A stretch of 64,000 nt of DNA from Natrinema limicola JCM 13563 (lineage in GTDB: Archaea; Halobacteriota; Halobacteria; Halobacteriales; Natrialbaceae), in the NCBI RefSeq assembly GCF_000337475.1, contig NZ_AOIT01000016.1, positions 160,819 to 224,818 of the forward strand, read 5' to 3'. A model generated the notes under the pieces. The model was not told the origin of the DNA, did no database searches, and saw only the letters and a list, made by a program, of their open reading frames with translations. Below, one piece after another: positions 7,646-16,094 of this stretch. The position numbers and the translations under genes are program-made. Position 1 is the first letter of the stretch. Each line of letters begins with the position of its first letter.

Positions 7646-8770
7646 GTGACGATAGCGACGGACGACCTCGAGACACTGACCGATCGCGCATCGGCCGGCG
7701 TCGCGTTCGACGGCCTCCGTATCGACGAGGAAGACGGCAACTACGTCCTCGAGACCCCGGACAACGAGTGGCACGACCTCGACGAGGCCGCCCTTCGGGA
7801 GGCCCTCGAGGCCTGCGAGGAGTACGTGACCAACTGGCGCTACTGGCAGGAGACTGTCGGTGGCGAGGGAACCGCCCGGCGTGCGTTCCTCCGGTGGTGC
7901 GAGCACGCACCCATTCCGGACGCCGACGAACAGACGACCACGACCGATGGCCTCGCGGTACCAGCACGGTACGACGCGCTTCGCGACGGCATCGACCGGC
8001 AGTGGGGTCAACTGTCGATCACGGCCCGTTTCGTCGACGTCGACGACCCCGACGGCGAGCGCGTCTACGATCTCTGGCACGTCGACGATGCCGACAGCGA
8101 TCTGGCCGACCTCGAGGTCTACGACGACCCGCGTGACGCTCGCGAGATCGCGACTTACGATGAAGACGGCCGCTACCGGCCGCTGAAGACCGCACCAACG
8201 CTCGTTTCGGGCTGGGCGTTTACCGGGCTCTCGGGTGCGGAACTCGTCGAGACTGTCGGTTTTCTCTACCCCGCGACGATCGCCAACTGGCACCGCGAAC
8301 TGCGTGGTAATCTGGACGTCGATCACTGGACTGAGACCGCCGAGCGCCAGACCGGCATCTACGACGTGATCGACGAACTTCCGCGCGAGGCCGTCGACTG
8401 GATGGCCGAGGCCTGCTGTGTCGACTCGCAGTGTCTGCGTCGTCGGAAATGGGAATACGACGAAGACGACGACGTGGACGTCGACGGCGGCGACGGCCCG
8501 TTCCCCTGCCGGGAACCCTGTTCGCTCGTAATCGCCGCCGCTCGCAAGTGGGCCATCCTCGAGTCCGAGGAGGAACATACCTACGAACTCGAGCTCACGA
8601 CCAGCGAACTCAACCAGCTCGCGGAGTTGATCGACGCGGTCGCAGAGGGTCGTACTGATGAGATCCGCGAGGCGGACGTCTACGACGGTGCGAACCGCTA
8701 TCGGGCGCGATACCTCCGGGCGAAGCGAGTCGGCGAGGACGGACTCGAGGCGACGCAGGTCGACGAATAG
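7646..8770 (+). CDS. DR2241-family protein, putative Fe-S partner of CbiX
   Basis: This 374-residue protein starts with GTG 3 nt after cbiX. It appears to belong to the DR2241 family, which is linked to cobalamin/sirohydrochlorin chelatases and is thought to bind an Fe-S cluster. Candidate ligands near the C-terminus are AEACCVDSQCLRRRKW (residues about 253-268) and PCREPCSLVI (about 288-297). The intervening stretch is very acidic (DEDDDVDVDGGDG). The rest is alpha/beta with no motif I can name. Close coupling to cbiX suggests a role in loading or stabilising the chelatase, or in redox chemistry of the precorrin. That is inference from context. Confidence 0.7.
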   Translation: MTIATDDLETLTDRASAGVAFDGLRIDEEDGNYVLETPDNEWHDLDEAALREALEACEEYVTNWRYWQETVGGEGTARRAFLRWCEHAPIPDADEQTTTTDGLAVPARYDALRDGIDRQWGQLSITARFVDVDDPDGERVYDLWHVDDADSDLADLEVYDDPRDAREIATYDEDGRYRPLKTAPTLVSGWAFTGLSGAELVETVGFLYPATIANWHRELRGNLDVDHWTETAERQTGIYDVIDELPREAVDWMAEACCVDSQCLRRRKWEYDEDDDVDVDGGDGPFPCREPCSLVIAAARKWAILESEEEHTYELELTTSELNQLAELIDAVAEGRTDEIREADVYDGANRYRARYLRAKRVGEDGLEATQVDE

Positions 8771-8820
8771 GTCTCCTGAGTCGCACTCGAACCGGACAGT
8801 TCGAACGCCAGCGTCCGATT

Positions 8821-9411
8821 CTACTGCAGTAACAGAAACAGCGCCACGACGACCCCGGCGACGACGATCGCCAGACCGGCCGTCGCGACCGGACCGCCGA
8901 TCGACGCCGCAGTTACCGCTCCGATCCCGAGTGCGACCACGCCAAGCGCCAGTACCGCAAGCGTTCCCGAACCGAGTCCGCTGACGGCGGTCACCTGGTC
9001 GATCGCGCGCTCGAGCGGCGTCGGCTCGGGTTCCGAGCGGACGGGTTCCGCGAGCGATTCGTCGATGTCGACGTCCGGCGGCCCCGGGACGACGGTGACG
9101 TCGATCGTGACCGATTCGGAGCCATAGCCCGTCAGGACCTCGAGCCGACCGTCGACTGGCTGCTCGATCGCGTCGGCGTCGACGGCGATCGGAACGGCCG
9201 TGACGCTGTCTGGCTCGACGTAGTAGTTCGTGCCGTCGAGCGATGCGATCCGCTCGAGATCACCGTGGAGACGACAATGGACGTGGGCAGGCGACTCGTG
9301 TCCTGCAAGCGAGAGCCGAAACGAGCCGTCGGTCTCGAGCGCGGTGCTGGCTGGCTCGAGCGCGTCTGCGGACCCGCGGTTGACGTGGACGGTGACCTCG
9401 GTTGGTGACAC
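8821..9411 (-). CDS. Haloarchaeal protein with N-terminal beta domain and two C-terminal membrane helices
   Basis: This 196-residue protein has an N-terminal part (about 1-110) rich in alternating beta-type patterns (VTVHVNRG, GSFRLSLAGH, ESVTIDVTVVPG) suggesting an Ig-like or beta-sandwich fold. A Pro/Glu linker follows, then two hydrophobic segments (about 140-165 and 172-196) that should span the membrane. I do not recognise a named family with confidence. It starts 12 nt after the Trm112-like gene on the same strand, so the two are probably one transcript. No signal peptide is visible, so the beta domain may face the cytoplasm. Confidence 0.6.
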   Translation of the reverse strand: MSPTEVTVHVNRGSADALEPASTALETDGSFRLSLAGHESPAHVHCRLHGDLERIASLDGTNYYVEPDSVTAVPIAVDADAIEQPVDGRLEVLTGYGSESVTIDVTVVPGPPDVDIDESLAEPVRSEPEPTPLERAIDQVTAVSGLGSGTLAVLALGVVALGIGAVTAASIGGPVATAGLAIVVAGVVVALFLLLQ

Positions 9412-9423
9412 GGTTTGTGTCCG

Positions 9424-9618
9424 TCAGGCCGGCGTTTCGTCGCGCATGTCCGGCGGCAGCAGGTTCGGGATCCCGTCTTCGATCGGGTAGGCCTCGCCAC
9501 ACTCCGTACAGACGAGTTCGCCGCCGACGACTTCGTCGCCGTCGTACTCGGCGTTCTCGAGTTCCAGATCGTGTTTATCGAGCGGACAGCAGAGAATGTC
9601 CAGCAACGACTCCTTCAT
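9424..9618 (-). CDS. Trm112-like methyltransferase activator (UPF0434 type)
   Basis: This 64-residue zinc-ribbon protein begins MKESLLDILCCPLDK and contains LVCTECGEAYPI and a closing GIPNLLPP, the diagnostic pattern of the Trm112/YcaR family. Archaeal Trm112 binds and stabilises several rRNA, tRNA and protein methyltransferases. Likely zinc ligands are the CC pair near residue 9 and the CTEC pair. An upstream in-frame ATG at 9675 would add 19 unrelated residues, so I chose 9618. It is the first gene of a two-gene unit with the membrane protein at 8821-9411. Confidence 0.85.
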   Translation of the reverse strand: MKESLLDILCCPLDKHDLELENAEYDGDEVVGGELVCTECGEAYPIEDGIPNLLPPDMRDETPA

Positions 9619-9698
9619 ACTACGTAGGCTCGTCGCCTCCAGCAAAAGGTTTCGGGAACGTCCCGACCGCATCACACGCGACCGTGTGAGTGCGATGA

Positions 9699-11063
9699 CT
9701 ACTCGTAGGGGTTCTCGACGACGACGGTCTCCTCGCGGCCGGGACCGACGCCGACCGCGTAGATCGGCGTGTCGAGTTCGTCGCTGATGTACTCGAGGTA
9801 GGTCCGTGCGTTCTCGGGGATCGCCTCGTAGCCCTCGGCGGCGACGTCGGCCCAGTCGACCTCTGGCCAGCCGTCGAAGGATTTGAACGTCGCTTCACAG
9901 CGGCCCCAGGCTTCGGTCGTGGGGGGCATCGTGAAGATTTCCTCGCCGTCGAACTCGTAGCTGTGGCCGACTTTCACCTCGTCGAGACCGGCCAGGACGT
10001 CGATGTGGTTGATCGCGAGGCCTGTAAAGCCGTTCGCGCGGGTCGCATGCCGCAGCATGGGCATGTCGAGCCACCCGACACGGCGCGGGCGGCCGGTGAC
10101 GGTCCCATACTCGCCACCCTCGTCGCGGATCCGGGTCGCGAGTTCCTCTTCGTCTTCACCAGCACCCTCGCTTGCGTCGTAGTCGGGTGTCTGATCTTCG
10201 ACGCCGCCGAGTTCGGTCGGGAGCGGGCCTGTACCGACCCGCGAGAGATAGGCTTTGACGATCCCGATGACGTCACCCTGTCCGATGACGGTCGGACCGA
10301 GGCCGGTGCCGACGCTTGCGCCACCAGAACTCGGGTTCGAGGAGGTGACGTAGGGGTAGACGCCGTGGTCGATGTCGAGTGACGTTCCCTGTGCCCCCTC
10401 GAGCATGACGTTGTCGCCGGCGTCGATCCGTTCCTGCAGGAAGTCCCCGCAGTCGACGGTCATGTCCTCCTCAGCGAGGCGTTCGCCGTACTCGCGGTAG
10501 GTCTCGTAGAGATGGTCGATGTCGAACTCCTCGCCGGTCTCCTTCTCGAAGACCTCCTCGGCGAGGGCCTTCTTCTGGGGAACGACGTACTCGAGGCGCT
10601 CGCGGAGCACGTCGGGATCAAGCAGGTCGCCGATACGGACGCCGCGGCGGCCGGCCTTGTCCTCGTAGGTCGGGCCGATGCCGCGTTTGGTCGTGCCGGC
10701 GGCGAGATCGTCCTTTTCTTCCTCTTCGATGCCGTCGAGCGCGCGGTGATAGGGGAGGATGACGTGTGCGCGCTCGGCGACACGGACGTCCGGCTCGAGG
10801 CCGCGGTCGCGGAGCGTGTCGATCTCGTCGAACAGCGTCTCGGGGTTGACGACACAGCCGTTACCGAGGACGCCGACCTTTCCTCGGACGGCTCCTGACG
10901 GCACGAGCGACAGTTTGTACTTCTTTCCGTCGTGAACGACGGTATGGCCAGCGTTGTCGCCGCCCTGATAGCGGGCAACGACATCGGCAGCGTCGCCGTA
11001 GAGGTCGACGACGCCACCCTTGCCTTCGTCGCCGAGTTGCGACCCGACGATAGTGACGGTCAT
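9699..11063 (-). CDS. purA: Adenylosuccinate synthetase
   Basis: PurA catalyses the GTP-dependent ligation of IMP and aspartate, the first committed step to AMP. The 454-residue protein shows the family hallmarks GSQLGDEGKGGVVDLYG (residues 7-23, phosphate loop), QGGDNAGHT (34-42, IMP site), KRGIGPTYEDKAGRRGVR (about 130-147) and EGAQGTSLDIDHGVYPYVT (about 220-238). Length is normal for the family, with small acidic insertions. A TATA-like TTTATC (read on the minus strand, 11089-11094) lies 26 bp upstream of the ATG, consistent with a leaderless mRNA. It is transcribed divergently from the winged-helix gene at 11370. Confidence 0.95.
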   Translation of the reverse strand: MTVTIVGSQLGDEGKGGVVDLYGDAADVVARYQGGDNAGHTVVHDGKKYKLSLVPSGAVRGKVGVLGNGCVVNPETLFDEIDTLRDRGLEPDVRVAERAHVILPYHRALDGIEEEEKDDLAAGTTKRGIGPTYEDKAGRRGVRIGDLLDPDVLRERLEYVVPQKKALAEEVFEKETGEEFDIDHLYETYREYGERLAEEDMTVDCGDFLQERIDAGDNVMLEGAQGTSLDIDHGVYPYVTSSNPSSGGASVGTGLGPTVIGQGDVIGIVKAYLSRVGTGPLPTELGGVEDQTPDYDASEGAGEDEEELATRIRDEGGEYGTVTGRPRRVGWLDMPMLRHATRANGFTGLAINHIDVLAGLDEVKVGHSYEFDGEEIFTMPPTTEAWGRCEATFKSFDGWPEVDWADVAAEGYEAIPENARTYLEYISDELDTPIYAVGVGPGREETVVVENPYE

Positions 11064-11369
11064 AACAGCGACGGGTTCTTGCCGGGCCGATAAACAGATT
11101 ACGGTATACGGGTGCCGACACCGAACTCCACAACGTTGACCACTGATCGATCGACGCTCCTCTCACGGTGTCTAACCAGCATGCGGACGACCGAACCCCG
11201 GACCGCTCGTGCCAGTCGTATAACTCGCTGGGAGAGACACGTCCAGCGACAGGAAACTGGCCACATCGGAAGCGTTAACTACTGACAGGAGCGATTGGCA
11301 GGTTGGGCATGGTCGTTTCAGCGCTCGAGAGTAACTTTTAAAAGGCCCAAAGACAAGTTAACAAATGCC
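11064..11369. other. Divergent intergenic region between purA and a winged-helix gene
   Basis: These 306 bp contain the minus-strand purA promoter (TATA-like element at 11089-11094) and the plus-strand promoter at 11336-11343. I see no further open frame with haloarchaeal amino-acid bias and no convincing RNA gene in between. Confidence 0.5.
11336..11343 (+). promoter_or_regulatory. TATA box of the winged-helix gene
   Basis: TTTTAAAA starts 34 bp and ends 27 bp before the ATG at 11370. Transcription would therefore begin at or next to the start codon, giving the leaderless mRNA common in haloarchaea. Confidence 0.6.
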
Positions 11370-11675
11370 ATGATAGACCGACTTGAGAAGGAAGTCGATA
11401 TGTTGGAACGACATCTGCAGGTCCTGAAGATGGTCATCGAGAACGAGCCGATCGGGATCGTCAAGATGTCGAACGAGACGGGCTACCCACACCACAAGGT
11501 TCGCTACTCGCTTCGCGTTCTCGAGGAAGAGAACCTCATCGAGCCCTCGAGCCAGGGTGCGATCAAGACCGAGCGCACCGCCGAGTTCGTCGACGAACTC
11601 GACGACAAGCTCGACGACATCGTCGACAAACTCGACGGCATGAAGATCGAAGACGTCGCAGAGATCGAAGGCTAG
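11370..11675 (+). CDS. Small winged helix-turn-helix transcription regulator
   Basis: This 101-residue protein has an N-terminal helix (MIDRLEKEVDMLERHLQVLK), a helix-turn-helix (GIVKMSNETGYPHHKVRYSL, residues about 29-48), a wing leading to ENLIEPSSQGAI, and an acidic C-terminal helix (VDELDDKLDDIVDKLDGM). The fold looks like the archaeal winged-helix regulators with few characterised members. An in-frame GTG upstream would add 25 residues, but the TATA position supports the ATG at 11370. Targets are unknown. It stands alone, divergent from purA. Confidence 0.75.
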   Translation: MIDRLEKEVDMLERHLQVLKMVIENEPIGIVKMSNETGYPHHKVRYSLRVLEEENLIEPSSQGAIKTERTAEFVDELDDKLDDIVDKLDGMKIEDVAEIEG

Positions 11676-11867
11676 TCTCTCGTCCACGTCGGACGTCGTC
11701 GCCCGTCCCCGCGATCGACGCCGGTACGACACGGACAGCGTACACTTTTTGCAGCCGTATTTCAGCCAGACTCGAGCCGTCGGCCGTGCTATCTGTCAGT
11801 CACTGACGAGACTGCACTCGAAAACGACACAGAACGAACCGACGGGGACGGGATCGAGCGCGACGGA

Positions 11868-14324
11868 CTACAGCTCCGGCACGTTCATGTGGAAGCCTTC
11901 CGAGCGCGACTCGACGAGACAGAGGTGGTAGCCGGATTTCCGCGAGAGGTTGACGTAACTCAGCTTCGAGCTACGGCTGAGGAAGCCACTGCTCGTCGCC
12001 TGTTCGGCAACCTCGAGCGCACCGGGCTCGAAGTAACTCGAGGTGACGGCGATCGCGGCCGCCAGATCCGGATAGTTCGCCTTGACGGCGGAGGCTGCCT
12101 CCTCGAGTTCCGCGAGTAAGTCTTTCGTCGCGGGCTCGCGCGAGTCGTTGAGCGTGACGAGCAGTAACGGATTGCCCATCTTGTCGAACGCGACGATATC
12201 GAACGTCAACTCCTCGGGGACGTCGTCGGTGTCGTCGTCGGCAAGCGAGATGGTCGCGCCGAGTTCGGCCCGGTCGATTCGCGGGATCGCATCGTAGAGG
12301 TCGCCCAGTCCGTCGGCGTTCCCGGTATCGCGGATCTCATACAGGAGCATCTCGGTGAGCCAGTCGACGAACCGATACTCCATCGTCGTCTCGAGAAAGT
12401 CGTCGTACGGTTGTCCGTCGACGGCTGCGTCGTTCGAGTCGAAGCCGGTGTGATGTTCCAGTCGCAGGTTCGAGGCGACTTCGCTCCGGTCGGCGTCGCC
12501 GTCGTGGGCCGTCTCGAGGGTCGGCCGGCTTTTCGAGGCGTATCTGACGAAGAGGTTCGTCTGCGAAAGCGCCTGCTGGGGCGATAGCTGTGTCCCGGCG
12601 CTGACGGCGGCCGACGCGCTACCGGTGTCTTGCGTTTGAGCGTGTTCGAGTTCCGTCTCGAGGTCGTCGATCCGGGACTGCAGCCGATCGACCGTCGCAG
12701 AAAGGTCGTCGTTTTCCGCGCGCAGCCGATCGCGTTCGGCCTCGAGTTCCTCGGCCTTCGTTGCAAGTGAGTCACGTTGTTCCTGCAGTGTCTCGACTTT
12801 CTCGGTCAGCGTCGCAACTCGGTCACTGTGTGCATCGGTCGCGGCGGCAGCACCCTGTGGTTGGCTGTCAGCCTGTGTGCGTGATCGGTCCGTCCGGGAG
12901 CTGGACGTGCTGGCCGACGCCGCGGCCTGGTCCGACGACTGAGTCGGTGACTGGACAGCGGACGCGGAGGCGTCCGTGTTCGTATCGGACGCCGTCGACG
13001 GTTGGTCCATGCGCAGTTCGCGGCCACCCGTGCTCGAGCTCGAGTCAGTGTCCGAATCGCTGTTGTCGGGATCGATCGAGGGAATACGCCGCGTCTCGCG
13101 CCACTCCGCTTCGCGTTCGAACTCCTCTTCGAGTCCGTCGTCCGCGGCCGTCGTCTCGGACTCCGTGTTAGGGCCGTCGCTGGCCGAGTCAGGCGCTGAC
13201 TCGGCATCGTCGTCAACCCAGGAGATGTCGTTGCGATCGAGTTCCTCCGCGGCCGCTTCGATTTCTGCAAGCTCAGGGTCCGTCGCGACGTCGACGTCGT
13301 CCACTGTCGACGCCTCGTCGGCCGACGCTAATTCTTCTGACTCCGACTCGGCGGCAACCGGGTCAGCCTCAGTCTCGGCGTCGTGTGTCGCGGTCTGCGG
13401 CGAGTCATCGACAGCGGCCGTCTCGGATGCGGACGCCGGTTCGGCGTCACCGACGGACGGTGATTCGGTAATCCCGGCCGACGGTGGCTCAGGTTCGACC
13501 TCGCTGTTATCGGTCGCCGTGATGCCCGTCGGATCGTCCGTGAGATCCGTTTCCGACGACAGCGGCGACTCGTCGTCGCCGACGTCTTCGGTCGACTCCG
13601 TCCCAGCCGCGTGGGCAGCGTCAACGGTCTCGGTACTCGAGATGTCGATCGGCTCGAGCGACGACGATCCCATGGGGTCGGACTCCGACGCGCCATCGGT
13701 CGGCGCGTCGGAAGTGCCGGTATCGGTCGTGGCGTCAGGGGTCGTAGACTCGGTCGCTGAGTCCGTCTCCGACGACGAGTCGGCCGTCCCCGGAACGTCG
13801 ATGACGTCGATTTCGACATCGGTGACTTCGTAGATGCCGACCTCGTCGGCCGCGCGTTCGAACGCTTCCTCGCCGGTGAGCAGCCGTTCGGCGTTCCCGA
13901 TGTACGCTGCGGCCATCCGACGACCGCCGTAGTAGACAGCGTAGTAGTCACCGCTGAGAACGTTCTCGCTCAGTTCGATGTACCCGGTAAACGATCCGCT
14001 CTGGAGTGTCTCGTCGACTTCTCGAAGCGGCGTCTCGTTCGTATAGTACTTCGCCCGTGTCTCGCCGCCCTGTTCTTCCATCGTACAGAGCAGGGGCAAC
14101 GACGGATCGGGTGCCTCATAACACGTGCCCGAGGCGGTTTCGAAGTCGTCGATATCGCCATCGATGACGCCGACAACGCGGCCGTTGAGCATACAAAGCC
14201 ACGTGCCAGCCGCCGATACAGCACCGGAGAAATCAGCGTGGGCGAGATCGGAGAGACCGTCGAACCCCCCGTTAAACGGGCGGGAGTCCCACTCCTCGAC
14301 GCGCTCTTGCGTGCGCGGATCCAT
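11868..14324 (-). CDS. Large acidic coiled-coil protein with conserved N- and C-terminal domains
   Basis: This 818-residue protein has three parts. Residues 1-175 are a folded domain with features such as GTWLCMLNGRVVGVIDGD and YYAVYYGGRRMAAAYIG. Residues about 175-475 are low-complexity Ser/Thr/Asp/Glu, probably disordered. Residues about 498-561 are a strong coiled coil (KVETLQEQRDSLATKAEELE). Residues about 588-818 are a second domain. In it, FDIVAFDKMGNPLLLVTLND (about 713-732) recalls the core of PD-(D/E)XK nuclease folds, but the E-x-K pair is replaced by T-L-N, so catalysis is doubtful. No characterised homologue is recognised. A cytoplasmic location is likely because no signal peptide or membrane segment is visible. 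Confidence 0.7.
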   Translation of the reverse strand: MDPRTQERVEEWDSRPFNGGFDGLSDLAHADFSGAVSAAGTWLCMLNGRVVGVIDGDIDDFETASGTCYEAPDPSLPLLCTMEEQGGETRAKYYTNETPLREVDETLQSGSFTGYIELSENVLSGDYYAVYYGGRRMAAAYIGNAERLLTGEEAFERAADEVGIYEVTDVEIDVIDVPGTADSSSETDSATESTTPDATTDTGTSDAPTDGASESDPMGSSSLEPIDISSTETVDAAHAAGTESTEDVGDDESPLSSETDLTDDPTGITATDNSEVEPEPPSAGITESPSVGDAEPASASETAAVDDSPQTATHDAETEADPVAAESESEELASADEASTVDDVDVATDPELAEIEAAAEELDRNDISWVDDDAESAPDSASDGPNTESETTAADDGLEEEFEREAEWRETRRIPSIDPDNSDSDTDSSSSTGGRELRMDQPSTASDTNTDASASAVQSPTQSSDQAAASASTSSSRTDRSRTQADSQPQGAAAATDAHSDRVATLTEKVETLQEQRDSLATKAEELEAERDRLRAENDDLSATVDRLQSRIDDLETELEHAQTQDTGSASAAVSAGTQLSPQQALSQTNLFVRYASKSRPTLETAHDGDADRSEVASNLRLEHHTGFDSNDAAVDGQPYDDFLETTMEYRFVDWLTEMLLYEIRDTGNADGLGDLYDAIPRIDRAELGATISLADDDTDDVPEELTFDIVAFDKMGNPLLLVTLNDSREPATKDLLAELEEAASAVKANYPDLAAAIAVTSSYFEPGALEVAEQATSSGFLSRSSKLSYVNLSRKSGYHLCLVESRSEGFHMNVPEL

Positions 14325-14372
14325 ACGTCAACAAGCGGGAACCGCACCAAATACGTTTCGTCTAGACAGTCA

Positions 14373-14651
14373 CTAGATCTTGGATTCCGCGTCCTCGGCG
14401 AGTTCTTTCATCCGCTTGCCGATCCGGCCGGCACTCGAGAACTCGTCGTCGCTCATCGCGTTGGCGAGTGCGTTCCCGAGGACGAAGACCGCGTGTTTGT
14501 GTTCGCTTTTCGACTTGTGGACGTGCGAAGGGTCGACGTCGAGCTGGCGGTAGGGGTCGAACAGCGTTTCATCAACTCCCTCGCGATCAGAAAAGTACTC
14601 CATGATGACGACGAGTTCTTCGTGGAGCTCGAGGAGTTCGTCCTTATGCAT
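14373..14651 (-). CDS. UPF0058 family protein
   Basis: This 92-residue helical protein begins MHKDELLELHEELVVIMEYF and contains SHVHKSKSEHKHAVFVLGNA, the conserved core of UPF0058 in archaea. The cluster of His residues (HVHKSKSEHKHA, about 43-54) could bind a metal. No function is established that I know of. It stands alone between the large coiled-coil gene and the ABC ATPase gene. Confidence 0.8.
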   Translation of the reverse strand: MHKDELLELHEELVVIMEYFSDREGVDETLFDPYRQLDVDPSHVHKSKSEHKHAVFVLGNALANAMSDDEFSSAGRIGKRMKELAEDAESKI

Positions 14652-14793
14652 ACGCGCCGTTAGGAAGGGTTTCGATTTAAGCGTTGTGTGGCCCCGTGTC
14701 GCAAAATCGAACGCGATCGCTCAGCGGGTGGTCTGGCGGAGTCCTGTCGAGAACGGAGTAAACGCCGGAACGTGGAGTCGTGGCGTGTCGTGA

Positions 14794-15963
14794 TCAGTCG
14801 GCGCTAGCAGACGTAATGTCTGCATCCTCGGCTTCCTCACGGTGGTCCGCGGGGAACCATGCGAGTTCGTGGTCGGCGGTGACGCGGACGGCGACGCGCT
14901 CGTCTAAGTCGATATGATCGGAGTGGTTGTGCATACACTCGATCGTTTCACCGCCGTCGAGTTCGACGCGATAGAGGACGGTCGGGCCGAGATAGCGCCG
15001 ATAGACGACGTGGCCGTCGGCCTCCGCGCCGTCGGCAGGGTAGGCCGTGACGTCGTCGGGTCGAATAAGGAGGTCGACAGTAGAGCCGTCGTATTGGTGG
15101 GCCAGCCCGTGAACGTCATCGCGGAGGACGCGACCGAGTGCGGTGTCGACGCTGTCGCCGTGGACCTCTCCTGGGAGGAAACTTGCGTGGCCCAGAAAGC
15201 CAGCGACAAACCGCGATTCAGGCTGCTGGAAGACTTCCTGGGGGGTATCGATCTGTTCGATGTCGCCGTCGTTCATCACGGCGACGCGGTCGGAAATAGA
15301 CAGCGCCTCCTCCTGGTCGTGGGTCACGGAGATCGCGGTGACGCCCGTCTGCTTGATGATCCGGCGAACCTCCTCCCGCATCTCGACGCGCAGATCCACG
15401 TCCAGACTCGAGAATGGTTCGTCGAGCAACAGCATCTCGGGTTCGGGAGCAAGCGAGCGGGCAAGCGCGATGCGCTGTTGTTGGCCACCGGAGAGTTCGT
15501 TCGGATAGTGGTCGCCGTGGGCTTCGAGGCCGACGAGCTCGAGCAGTTCGTCGACGCGGCTTGCACGCTCGCCCTCGGGTCGATCTTGCAAGCCGAAGGC
15601 GACGTTCTCGCGGGCGGTGAGATGTGGGAACAGTGCGAAGTCCTGAAAGACGACGCCGACGTCACGGTCTTCCGGCGGAACGAACTGGCCGTCGCCCGAG
15701 ACCGTCTCACCTTGCAATCGAATCCGTCCGGCGTTGGGTTCCTCGAGGCCGGCGATCAGCCGAAGCGTCGTGGTCTTTCCGCAGCCGGATGGGCCGAGCA
15801 GGGTCAGGATTTCACCGTCACGGACGGCGATCGAGAGGTCGCCGATGACCTCCTGGGTCCCGTAGCGTTTCGCGATACCGTCGAGTTCGAGAACCGTCTC
15901 GCTCGTTGTCGGCTCGTTGGATCGGTTCTCGACCGCCGTCGTAAGCAGTTCTCCTTTGGCCAT
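14794..15963 (-). CDS. ABC transporter ATP-binding protein, iron(III)/molybdate/spermidine type with TOBE domain
   Basis: This 389-residue ATPase has Walker A (GPSGCGKTTTLRLIAG), a Q-loop (VVFQDFALFPHLT), the signature LSGGQQQRIALARSLA, Walker B (MLLLDEPFSSLD) and an H-loop (SVTHDQEEA). A C-terminal TOBE-type domain follows (about 240-365). It belongs to the CUT1/FbpC-PotA branch that energises importers. A perfect 16-bp palindrome like a DtxR/IdeR iron box lies 37 bp before the ATG, which makes ferric-iron uptake the best guess. No permease or binding-protein gene is adjacent. The start at 15963 (MAKGELL) is preferred to 15993 because the latter begins inside the presumed leader. Confidence 0.85.
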   Translation of the reverse strand: MAKGELLTTAVENRSNEPTTSETVLELDGIAKRYGTQEVIGDLSIAVRDGEILTLLGPSGCGKTTTLRLIAGLEEPNAGRIRLQGETVSGDGQFVPPEDRDVGVVFQDFALFPHLTARENVAFGLQDRPEGERASRVDELLELVGLEAHGDHYPNELSGGQQQRIALARSLAPEPEMLLLDEPFSSLDVDLRVEMREEVRRIIKQTGVTAISVTHDQEEALSISDRVAVMNDGDIEQIDTPQEVFQQPESRFVAGFLGHASFLPGEVHGDSVDTALGRVLRDDVHGLAHQYDGSTVDLLIRPDDVTAYPADGAEADGHVVYRRYLGPTVLYRVELDGGETIECMHNHSDHIDLDERVAVRVTADHELAWFPADHREEAEDADITSASAD

Positions 15964-15999
15964 ATTTCGACCCTCCGGCAGCTGCCGGCACACATTCCC

Positions 16000-16015
16000 T
16001 TTAGGCGTGCCTAAA
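16000..16015. promoter_or_regulatory. DtxR/IdeR-like operator palindrome
   Basis: TTTAGGCGTGCCTAAA is a perfect dyad: TTTAGGC and its exact inverse around a GT spacer. It lies between a TATA-like element and the expected transcription start of the ABC ATPase gene, the right place for a repressor. The TTAGG...CCTAA core is the hallmark of DtxR/IdeR/SirR iron boxes. Which regulator binds it is inference. Confidence 0.65.
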
Positions 16016-16019
16016 TCAC

Positions 16020-16027
16020 TTATAATT
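16020..16027 (-). promoter_or_regulatory. TATA box of the ABC ATPase gene
   Basis: Read on the minus strand this is AATTATAA, about 60 bp before the ATG at 15963. The predicted start near 15996 falls at the downstream edge of the palindrome, leaving a leader of about 33 nt. Confidence 0.5.
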
Positions 16028-16094
16028 GCCGGTTCGGCTCCAGACGGCGGAGATAACGGCTCGCTCGGGAGAACAGCGGGTAAGCCCGCTGTGA

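Noticed and set aside
7031-8578. A 515-codon open frame on the minus strand opposite cbiX and the DR2241-like gene
   Set aside because: It is the mirror of GC-rich coding on the plus strand. Its product has Val/Asp/Gly bias without any recognisable motif, whereas the plus-strand genes have clear family signatures.
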